The position numbers and the translations under genes were made by a program. Below the pieces are notes generated by a model. It did not search any database, had not been told where the DNA came from, and saw nothing but the letters and a program-made list of their open reading frames with translations. 64,000 nt of DNA from Epiperipatus broadwayi (lineage: Eukaryota > Onychophora > Udeonychophora > Euonychophora > Peripatidae): positions 4,362,682 to 4,426,681 of the forward strand of contig JAQFVV010012398.1 in the NCBI GenBank assembly GCA_028023455.1. Direction: 5' to 3'. This document shows, piece by piece, positions 54,652 to 64,000 of the stretch (positions are counted from its first letter, which is position 1; each line of letters begins with the position of its first letter).

Positions 54652-56275
54652 AGAAGTATTATTTGTAATTGTGTACAATTATATCAGTAACATCTGATAT
54701 TATCTTATTTATATAAAAAATGAAATAACATGAAATTTTTAAATTTTTTTTAGTAAAGACTTAAAACTATGCTTAAAAGTACTTATAGATGTAATTTGAA
54801 AATTATTAGATGTGTAGTATCTTACTTTAGGGTATAATTAATGATAGGATAGGGGGGTGGCTTGTCACAAAAGTGGTCGGTTCAGTTAAGGTTGATTCTA
54901 ATTGGTTTTATTTGTTTACAGAACAGTATTAAGAGTTTTTTGAGTGATTCTCTAGTTCATTTGCTTTACATATTTTAATCTATAGTATAAACAGTGAAAG
55001 ATGTTTAACTCATCATCATTAAAATTGTCATTTGTCACATCAGTTTAATACCTATAGTACATTATTTGTAAATATTCATTTATGTCTGTATCATTATCCA
55101 ACTTCATTTTTCATTCATATGCTTCATGAAACCATCAAATATCATATCTCATATCCAAATATTTAATTTTACCATTACTAGTTTAAAGACCAGCTTTAAT
55201 TACTTTTTAAGTGAATTGATGGATCACTGGACTGGTGAATTATTAGGCAACATATATGCTGTAAAATATTTTATTTGTTAAAATAATTATTAATTTTATT
55301 CTACTATTTTAGGAATACAGAATATTTAATTCTTAGTTCAATTTAATATTTAATATTTTTTTTATTTAAAAGACAAAATAGTTTTTTTTTTGTTTGTCTC
55401 TATTGTTTTTTCTCCAAGAAAGTTTCTTGCATAAATTAATTTTTAGTTTCTGTCTGGTAACCTTTGAACTTTCAAACGACTTTAGATTGGAAGAGTAAAT
55501 GCTGGGTAATTTTTTGAGGGTTATAAAAAGGATTAAAGATAATTATACAAGGGACTACAAAAGAAAAGAACTTACCAAGAAAACTACCAAAGAAAACTAC
55601 TAAATTCTGCTGATAGAATTTCAAAGTATTATTTAAGCAAAGCTTGATAGTGTAATTTTATTAAAAGCTTTTTCTTCCAAGAAAAAAAAGCCAAGTTGAA
55701 AGTTTAAAGTATTAAAAAGTTTCGGGATAATGTTCGAGTGAACAAACTAAAGGTACATTGATTTTATTCTTAATTGACAGTTCAGAATTCTCAATCATTA
55801 TTTTAAATGCATAAGTGTATTTACATTATAACGTATTGAAAATTAATTAGTAATGTGAGGAATGGAATGGAAGTACGTAATTATATTTCAAAATCATTTT
55901 ATTTAAATTTTATTCTTACTTGTGAAGAAGACAGAAGAATGTTTGTTTATTTTACAAAATTATTATTCTCAATTTTAAATTATAATATTAAGGGAACAAC
56001 TGCAACATGTGCATGTCTTCATTATGTCAGAAAAATATGCGGACTCTTATTAAGTTTCTCAAGAACTCTATAATAAATTTTGTGCTAGCTATAAAGAAAA
56101 AGGTTAAGAAAAATGCATAGGAATCATTTATTTTATTATCATTTTATTAAAATACTTGCCTGACAATTTATAATTTTTTTTTCTTGCCTATTAGAAAATA
56201 AAACTAAACGTATAATTCAACTAAGTATTTAATTTTTTTTTTCGACTACTATAAGAAATGGTTTTAGAAAAATGA
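54652..56275. other. AT-rich region, no supported gene
   Basis: A 72-codon frame (55855-56073) shows no domain. Nothing else recognised. Confidence 0.4.
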
Positions 56276-56285
56276 TGAACTGAAT

Positions 56286-56393
56286 ATGACTTTTATTGCA
56301 TTAATTGTCCTCTTATTTTGTGATGGAATTTCTCATATAGAATATTGCCAACCAGTTCATGGAAAGTTAAATAAATGTTATCAGTTCAACTAA
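56286..56393 (+). CDS. Possible signal-peptide exon of a small secreted protein
   Basis: A 35-codon frame starts MTFIALIVLLFCDGISHIEY and ends with two cysteines (CQPVHGK, KCYQFN). The first 16 residues look like a secretory signal peptide. It may be a first coding exon or a chance frame. A strong splice acceptor lies 180 bases downstream (56576). No homology recognised. Confidence 0.2.
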   Translation: MTFIALIVLLFCDGISHIEYCQPVHGKLNKCYQFN

Positions 56394-56549
56394 TTATATA
56401 TGTTTTATGAATGGCTCTGAAAAAAAAACATGAAATAAATGCCTAATATGAAATGTGAATTATTACTGCTTTTATGTAACATTGATAGCAATTTCATTAG
56501 CTCAGCTAAAGAACATTGAATGCGCTATTTTGGAAAATTAAAATAATAT

Positions 56550-56672
56550 TGTTATTTGTTTTCCTGCAGGAATGTGTTGTCTTCGTCAATATTTATCCTT
56601 GTGTGTTTATTCTTATTATTATTTTTATTGGAGACATGACCAAGGGATGTCATGTGTAAAACTGTAATAAAC
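56550..56672 (+). other. Possible terminal exon: splice acceptor to poly(A) signal
   Basis: TTTGTTTTCCTGCAG (ending at 56570) is a strong 3' splice site. An AATAAA follows at 56667-56672. In one phase the exon would encode a short, strongly hydrophobic C-terminus (SSSIFILVCLFLLLFLLET) resembling a membrane anchor or GPI signal; the other phases are also open for 25-35 codons, so the frame is undetermined. Confidence 0.3.
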
Positions 56673-57574
56673 TTTTCATTTTCAACCCAGAAGAGAAAAA
56701 TAAGAACTTTATTTATTATTATGTAATAGCAGTAAGAAAGATAGTGATAGTAAGAAGTGTTTTATTATTTTTAATATTATATTTTTTATTGTTGTCTACT
56801 AGAACATCTCAGTAAAGGCATAATAAGAATAAAATATTATGCTGGGTAATTTTTTTTTATTAGTCTAATATTAGTTTCACCATGCGTTAGATTATAACAT
56901 ACGTGTGTGCATGGAAAGAGAGGGATGCATCCATGTAATGTTAATAGGGGTGATAGCTCTTCTTTAAAAGAAGCACATTATATAGATTCTTATATTATAT
57001 CTATGCGTTTTCAATAGATTTTTTTAAAAAAAATAATTATTTTCAATAATTATTTAATCTGAAATATAAAGTTTTATTGTTTATCTAAGTTAAACTTTTG
57101 CTTTAGATGTGTGCTAAGGTAAATGCACTATAAAAAAATTATTTTCTTGTTTGCCAATAGAAATTATTGCCTTGTTTTCCAACTGTTATTAGTATGTTAC
57201 TAAGTCCTAAATAGTATGTTATCAAATATAAAATATTCTTTATTGCTTTTACAGTTAGTAATCAATATTTTACAGTAGTTCTTTACCTACTGGGATTTGA
57301 ATTGTCTGTATTATTATTATTATGCTTGTATATGTGTGTACATTGTAAAAACTCAATGATAATAATGTGTAATTTGCAAGTACAAATGATATGACATATA
57401 CCAGTTCTGGAGGATGGGGATGGACTATTCAAATTTGAAAGATTAGAATTTGTTAAGCAGGAATTTATTGTTCTTTATTATGTTTGATAAGAAAAGTGTT
57501 TAGTGGCCATTTGTAGTAAAAGTTAATGATGTTTTATTGTGTCTTGTGGGATTGAATAATCTCTTTGTCTTGTT
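56673..57574. other. AT-rich intergenic sequence
   Basis: No gene or strong repeat recognised. Confidence 0.5.
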
Positions 57575-57802
57575 ATTTGAATATTTGATATGGTAGATTG
57601 CCTAATATATTTTATGGGATAGAGTAAATCCCTTTGTTATACAAGTATTTGCATATTTGATATGGTGTATTGCCTAGTATATTTAATGGGATAAAGTAAA
57701 TCCCTTTATTATAGAAGTATTTGCATATTTGATGTGGTAGATTGCCTAATATATTTTATGGGATAGAGTAAAATCCTTTTGTTATAGAAGTATTTGATAG
57801 GA
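57575..57802. repeat. Minisatellite, three units of ~72 bp
   Basis: Units begin ATTTGATATGGTAGATTGCC (57583), ATTTGATATGGTGTATTGCC (57655) and ATTTGATGTGGTAGATTGCC (57727), each with GGGATA.AGTAAA and GAAGTATTTG. Confidence 0.9.
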
Positions 57803-58394
57803 GTGGATTGAATCCTCCATTTGATATTTGATATTATGAATTAAGGTATGTGAAGCCCAGTATTTTGTCTCCCTGATGTTTTGGATGTGACTTATTCCCA
57901 CCAGTTTAGTTAGTCTCAGAAGTAGGCTTGGGAGTTGTTGTGTTGATATTTATCTGATTTGAATTGTAAAAATCTATTATCCCCATGTGTTTATTGAGTG
58001 TTTTTCCAGCTTATACTATAGCCAAGTGCCAGATAATTTATTGATAAAAAGAAGAATAAAAGCAAAATAGATTTTCTTACAAAACAGCTGTAGTGAAGTT
58101 AGTGATTAAAGTTTGATTGTCCATTGCCTTCATCCATATAATGATCATATTATAACTTCATAAGCAAACCGATTAGATTGATTAGAATTAATTATTTATT
58201 CTTTGACACACAGCACAATATAGACTCATGCATAAAGTGTTAATTTGAAAGATATAAAAAAAATCCATGAGTAATGTATAACTTTAATTATCATTTTAAA
58301 ACATTGTGTAATGATCATTTAGGTTTCATATCATTAATTTTTATCATTCAATCATCATTTGATTAAGTAAGCAAGCAAAGATAAAATATAGTTA
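57803..58394. other. AT-rich intergenic sequence
   Basis: No gene or strong repeat recognised. Confidence 0.5.
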
Positions 58395-58690
58395 ATGAAT
58401 AGAATTATTTATTTCTATTTTGGCAACTTAAAACATAGTTATTTAATAGAATATTTTATTTCAATGTTGCAAAGGCAAAATATATTTAATCAATGGAATT
58501 ATTTATTTCATTTTGCAAGATAAGTTTGATAAGAATATATTTATTTCATTTTGAAAAATATAGTTTAATAAGAATATATTTAATTAATGGAATTATTCAT
58601 TTCATTTTGCAAGATATAATTTGGTAAGAATATATTTAATTAATAGAGCTATTTATTTCATTTTGCAGAACATAGTTTGATATTATTCTT
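58395..58690. repeat. Degenerate tandem repeat, ~55-60 bp units
   Basis: AAGAATATATTTAATTAATG, GAATTATTTATTTCATTTTG and CAAGATATA/CATAGTTTGAT blocks recur about five times with changes. Confidence 0.75.
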
Positions 58691-60120
58691 AGGTTTCAAA
58701 CCCCTTTACTTTAGTTATAGTTAAGGTGCATTTGAAGTAAAATGCAAAATTTTAATTTTATTTTATAGTGTAATTAAAATATTTAACCCATGTTGTTTGT
58801 CATAGATTTATTAAGTTAATTGATAACTGAGTGTTATAAAACAAAATGTTGAATACAAAATAAATTTTGTAGTTGATTACTAGAAGTGTAAGGTTATATT
58901 TCTTCAGTTCTATAGGTTTATCAAAAGTATCTGATAACTAAAAAACCATTTCCTTTACAGTAAAATATATGGATTTTATTTTGGTTCATTATTTAATGTT
59001 AAAAATATAAAGTGTTTCACAAATCTATCAGGATGTTTTGATAGATGAATGTTAGATTTGAAATATAAGAGATCATATTGTATTATTTATTCTTATGCAA
59101 ACTTTAACCAGTGATGCTAAATACATCCAAAACTTGTATTTATACCAATGAGAAAGAGATTAAATGTTTGCTGAACTCTTTTCTTATTTTGTTAATAAAT
59201 ATTTTATTATTCAAAATTGTATTTAGAAGTCTTCTTTAACATTCATTCGTGTTTCATATTTCCACACATGCTCACACATTTATTTTATTTAATGTGATAT
59301 AATTGTATTTTCATTTAATTATGATAAATATCCAGATATGATGATATTGATTTCCTTGATCCAAACACTGTACGAGATGTCAATTATTTACTGAGTTTCT
59401 AAAAGGGTTTTATCATTTAATAATTGTTTAGATGATGAATTAAAATCAAAATGTGCCTGATTTCTTTCATTATCTAACTGCCATTATTTAGTTAGGGTAT
59501 TGCTTAGTTTATATTATTATTTTCCTAATATTAAATAAGAGTTATTGAGAGATAGAGATTTGGGATTAAGCCATGCCATCAGTTAATTCCCTGAGATCTT
59601 CAATTTTTAATTCAGATTAAATAATAAATTCAGTTAGCTAGATTAGATTAGTGAATAATTAAAAATTTAATAATGATAGGTTTAGTTTAAGTTCAGATCC
59701 AACTTGTTATACATTATAGTTTCTAAATATTATATTTTATTTATTAGTTTAAATTTTTTAATATGGTAGAGATTGTTCAATGCATGTGGATGATGGGAGG
59801 AAGTGAAGTATAGATTATAATTAGTTAATTTTACCTGGTAGAATTTTACCAATTTAATTTTTGTTTAGTATAGAATTTAATAGATGTTTTATTTCCTATC
59901 CATTATAATATTTCCTCCTACATCTAATGTACATTTTACACCTCATACTCCTCTGTATCCCTCAACTGAGCTAGGCTAAGGTGAAACTTTAATTAAGAGC
60001 CTCATAAGTAAATTTAGTATAAAGTTAGATTAATAGTTTATTCTATAATCCATAGAATTGTGCCCCCAGGTAATTGTTAGTGATGGTGTACGGTGTGAGG
60101 GGTTACTATATATATATATT
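58691..60120. other. AT-rich intergenic sequence
   Basis: No gene or strong repeat recognised. Confidence 0.5.
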
Positions 60121-60156
60121 GAAACAGTAAGATTCGTATTCGAATCTTAAGTTTCA
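60121..60156. repeat. Stem-loop, 9-bp perfect inner stem
   Basis: TAAGATTCG (60128-60136), loop TATT, CGAATCTTA (60141-60149). The stem extends outwards with GAAAC/GTTTC separated by small bulges. A GC-richer stretch follows (60170-60200). Function unknown. Confidence 0.6.
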
Positions 60157-60689
60157 CCTTTTTCTGTCATCTCTCACTGACCGGTCTATCCCGCCCAAAT
60201 TTAAACTTTTTGATATCGAGTTGTGTGTGTAACAATATTAAAAATGTATAAATATATGTAGAATTTAGCATAAACACGCACACATTTTGATCTCAAATTA
60301 AACGCAATAAATAGGGATAAAATAATATAATTTAGATTTCTTTTAGTTATATAATTTTGTATAATTTTAATCATTTATTTTGGATTATAAAGTTCGTATT
60401 TATTGCTTTGTTTAAATTTAATTTAGTAATAATTCTAAAAATATCTGATGTAATATTTAATTAAAAGTTAAAATAATCTTATGTTCCCTTTTTGTTTTTG
60501 AAATTTAAAAGCATCAGTCAGTGATAGATAATAGATTAATTAAAGAAAAATTCCCCAAAATATAATTAGTAAATGTAAACAATAGAACGGCAGCTTTCTT
60601 TAATTAAAAACCAACTAAATGCATTCATTATCCTCAGGGCAGATTAAATAGAACCTAAAAATACCTTAACAAAAAGGTGAAAGATCAAG

Positions 60690-61020
60690 ATAAGAAAAGA
60701 GGCCATCTTAGACTTGCTGGAGACATTCACTTAAACTTTAGCTTTGCTCTCGATCACTGAGAGTCTCCAAAAATATAAAAATAATGTGTTCCTGCCAAGG
60801 TATGACCGAGTAAAGCACCTAGATTATTCTCCACTGGGAGATGGCCTATCGGATGCTGAACTTTCCATTGCCCGTCATAAATCCACCATGAAGATCTGTT
60901 GCCTGAAATACATGAAAAAGCTGCTGCTGCCATGAAATTAAATAAAATATCTAAATACAAGAAAGACTTTCCACTCGTGAACTTTTTGCTGCTAAACTCA
61001 TGGAATAAGGAAACTTCTTA
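60690..61020. other. GC-richer segment with open frames on both strands
   Basis: Plus frame 60744-60935 reads ..YDRVKHLDYSPLGDGLSD..; minus frame 60960-60754 reads ..WIYDGQWKVQHPIGHLPVE... On the minus strand CATGTATTTCAG followed by GCAACAG looks like a splice acceptor. I could not identify either product. One of them could be an exon or a fragment of a mobile element. Confidence 0.25.
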
Positions 61021-61572
61021 TAATACAGGTACCTGTCTGTGTTCAAACTCTAGAGTACTCTAATAATATGCTATAGCTCTTCTTCATACTACTTATCTAA
61101 ATTATAAAATGTAAACTACCATATGTATAACTAAAACTGAATAATTAATTTAATATGTAAATTTCTCTAATAATCTAGCTTACCTCACTCTGTCTTTCTT
61201 GGGTGCGTATTTCTATAATCTACATTTCTATCTATAGTTATTATTTAATTATTGCATGCTCATAATTATTTCAATTTTCAAAGTTTAAATCTATGATCGC
61301 TTAAAACAATGAATGCGTGTCAAAATTTCATTAATATTTACTTTCTTTAATAATTTAACTTTCATATAAATCGACACGCATTCAGTGCATCATTTATTGT
61401 AATGCAGGGTCTACTACTTCGCAAATGGCTGGCATATTAGTTGTCATAACTCCCAGTTTATATATATTTTGTAGTTATTAAATTTAATGAATAATTCTAG
61501 AAAATCCCATTTCTTTGAGAGTTGCCAGAGTACTTGAGTAAATGTTGGTAATGTAGGGCCAAGTCAGAAATC

Positions 61573-61930
61573 TATTTAAATCTTATCATAATCGTTTATA
61601 AGTATACGTGTGTTACGTTTTAGAGACACGATGACCCATTCTGCCGTGAAATTTCCGGATTCTTCAGGGTTGAAATTAACCCCAGTCGTCCTACAGAAGC
61701 GGGCATAGTGGGTGCTCCCGTAGGATTTGACAATGTCATGCAGCCAGCCGGCAAATCGCGCCACGTACCACTTGTCCCTGGTTAGGCTTATGTGACACCT
61801 TACTTCATCGGACCGAGGCAGAGACCAGTCTGATATTCTTATAAACCCATTCGCGGCCTTGTAGTTTCGATATACTGCCATTCCATATCGCCTTTCTAAA
61901 GCGTACCACGTGTTCCTTTGCTCAATTCTA
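61573..61930 (-). CDS. Unidentified GC-rich open frame (orphan exon or insertion)
   Basis: A minus-strand frame, open from about 61925 and ending at 61576, has composition far richer in GC than its surroundings. The longest ATG frame is 101 codons; upstream sense codons (EQRNTWYALERRYG) extend it. It contains ISLTRDKWYVARFAGWLHD, STHYARFCRTTG and EWVIVSLKRN. Many Trp, Arg, Tyr and Cys residues argue against chance translation of AT-rich DNA. No family recognised. It could be an exon of a host gene, a fragment of a virus-like or other insertion, or a young transfer. Start and splice limits are undetermined. Confidence 0.4.
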
Positions 61931-62509
61931 TTATTCTATATATCACTCCGCCTCTGCATTATCTTTGTAATTCACTCTCAAATAAATGTTTGCCCTTAGT
62001 TATAAATAAATATTTTAATTAAATAAATATATGTCTGCCATTACTCTTATAACCCATACTTTAGACTCTTGAATTGCAAAGGTATAAATCCCTCCAGGCA
62101 TGCATTAGAAATACTTACTCGAGAATTTTAGGTAGCTAGATTACGCTTTCAAATAAGTGAATTCCTTTTGTAAACATTTCAGTATCGGAAATACCGCTAC
62201 TGAAATTCTCAATATAAAATGATGTCTAAGTAAATAAATGTATTCTTTAAAAAATAATCATGTCGCAAATTCCGCTACTGAAGCTGTTAGTCCATAAAAT
62301 ATTATTAATGTTGTTTTATTAAAATGTATTAATAAATAATTCTAAACTATACGTCTGCAATTATGTTTCATTTATTCGATACCCATTCTATCTAATATTT
62401 CCTCGATTATGTAAATATGAGTGTTTAATTAATATTAGTTTGAGTATTGGCTAACTCAAGAATAAAATCATGAGTCTCTTGCATATCCCTGACCACCGTG
62501 CCTAAGGAA

Positions 62510-62772
62510 ATATTTACTAATGTTGCATCAGATGCGTTGTTTCGTGGATTGTATTGTGGAACCGATAAACTATGTTCGAACTCAGTACCACGGGTGGCTT
62601 CGCTACTCGATGGTGCTGCTGTTCTGTATGGTGGTCGAATTCTGCACTATGTTTACGAGTCACATGTTTTCTGACCGTTACAATATATATTGTAGCTCTT
62701 GAATTTGTCCAAGACTCCTGTTTTGGAGTTAAATATGCAAAATAGGGTTCAACAAAAATTTTCCTCATAATG
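62510..62772. other. GC-richer segment, open on both strands
   Basis: Plus 62520-62702 (60 codons) and minus 62768-62517 (83 codons) overlap. The minus product has a His-rich middle, and the plus product a hydrophobic Cys/Met stretch. Neither is recognised. It sits near 61.6-61.9 kb, so the two may belong to one gene or insertion. Confidence 0.25.
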
Positions 62773-64000
62773 TATGTATTTTTTTTCTTTTAATAAGAAA
62801 AGATTTTAGCAATGACTGAGTTTGAACCCATATTGATAAGGGATTGCATATGTTTGACTAGTAAGCAATCTAAAAAATTTATTGTTAATATGTTTATAAC
62901 CCAAAAGATTATTTTAGTTTTATTTAGGGGACAAGTTAATATTAAAAACATATTTAAAGAAAAACAAGATTTATATATTTGTTGATAGGTTGAGTGAGAA
63001 AAGGGAGAAGATGTGTGACTATTAAAACTGTGTTAGATGAGTGAAAATTGTTTTATAATGAGTTATAAAGAAACAGTTCATGAAAGTAAATAATAATAAT
63101 ATAGTTATAATAATTAAAGATTATAATTAAGGATTAAAGCATTAAAGGTTAATTTAAAAAAATTATATACCTGTGATGTGTGTGTGTATATAATCTAATT
63201 ATAGATTTTGATTGTAAAATTCACAATCAATAATTGTTTCTTATCATGTTGTAAAGCAATTTTTAAATAAGAAATTAAAATCATTTTTAATAAGTTTAAT
63301 ATTAGCAGCCAAATTTAATTCAAAGTCTGAGTTTGAAACAGCTGCAATATATATTTTGTTTCATTATTAAATGGAAAAAGTAAGAGTACTGTTCTGTTAT
63401 TTACTTTTGAGTATAAGTTTCATTGGTGTTATATTACTCAGTTAATTATCAGTCTTTAAAAGACACAGGCATTTGGCTGATGCCAATTTTCACCAAGGAA
63501 TTTAAGTGGACTATTAATTTAGACCATTAACGATGAATGGTCTGTCATATGTCCAAAAATTAATTGGCAATTATACCTGTTGAATTGTAGAGTTAATTGT
63601 GTCTGTTTAAAATGGAATTTGTGCCTGTTTTTCTGAGAGGGCAAAAAGGTTAAAATTAACAGAGAAATAGGAACAAGTCAATTAATTATAAAGATAATGA
63701 ACAGATGGATTTTTTCTATAAAAGCTGTGTTAATAAAAGGGGAGGGGCTTTTTTATATTTAAAACTTTCTTTCCATAAGTTTTTCTTGCATTGACTGAGA
63801 GAAAAACTGTCTTATAAAATTTAAAATCGTTTTTAATTGTACGTTTTGTCTCTTCAGAATAATTTGGCTAAATCTAACATTGTCTTAAGAGAAGACAATG
63901 TATAGTGAATAAATTTTAGATGGGCACACACATCCTTGATATCCAGAAATTAACCGATAATCATACTTATATCAGCAAATAGTAAAATTGAAAACTCAGA
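62773..64000. other. AT-rich intergenic sequence to window end
   Basis: No gene or strong repeat recognised. A short GT run lies near 63179-63188. Confidence 0.5.

Noticed and set aside
54442-54690. Overlapping open frames on both strands
   Set aside because: They are translations of a 20-bp repeat and TA runs.
61660-61690. CTGAAGA ... GGAAATT on the minus strand as a hammerhead
   Set aside because: It falls inside the GC-rich open frame, has no stem II and no stem I.

Overview
The window is strongly AT-rich, gene-poor animal DNA: metazoan-type splice and polyadenylation signals, one gene-family member typical of animals, and dense layers of decayed mobile elements. The taxon cannot be fixed from sequence alone. 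The mixture of Penelope-like, RTE-like and L1/Tx1-like elements, tRNA-derived SINE fragments and hammerhead-ribozyme repeats fits an invertebrate (a lophotrochozoan or other marine invertebrate would be my guess, low confidence). The only convincing intact protein-coding gene is a GT31 beta-1,3-glycosyltransferase exon at 2399-3580 (+).

Layout. 1-5 kb: AT-rich flank, a 205-bp foldback, a mariner-type helix-turn-helix fossil, then the glycosyltransferase. 5-13.5 kb: hammerhead repeat A1, a duplicated ~0.6-0.7 kb segment whose first copy carries a clean insertion, a 0.5-kb foldback insertion, a Penelope-like endonuclease fossil and a gag-like fossil. 13.5-18 kb: a Penelope-like 3' fragment, foldbacks and a tandem array. 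18.6-25.9 kb: two diverged copies of a ~1.7-kb segment flanking a decayed gag-like frame; the second copy holds a 360-bp tandem dimer. 26-31 kb: hammerhead repeat A2, a Penelope-like element with inverted termini (itself interrupted) and a second mariner-type fossil. 33.4-34.8 kb: a short pogo/Tigger-like TIR element. 35-38.7 kb: an L1/Tx1-like retrotransposon on the minus strand. 39-44 kb: SINE, RTE-like fossil, hammerhead repeats A3 and B. 44-56 kb: foldbacks, a GC-richer block, hammerhead family D dimer, hammerhead family A composite, a second tRNA-SINE. 56-64 kb: possible small exons, minisatellites and three GC-richer segments with unidentified open frames.

Most notable observation: at least two unrelated repeat families (A, units of ~474 bp; B, units of ~425 bp) carry sequences that fold as type I hammerhead ribozymes, with all core bases present in the best copies. 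A third (D, ~433 bp) is a probable degenerate relative. Families A and B each occur as head-to-tail copies followed by an inverted copy, the whole block bounded by 11-13 bp target-site duplications. Other foldback families in the window (C and F) also have 12-16 bp target-site duplications. This looks like retrozyme-type circular-RNA retrotransposons. The two Penelope-like families present are plausible, unproven sources of the mobilising enzyme.
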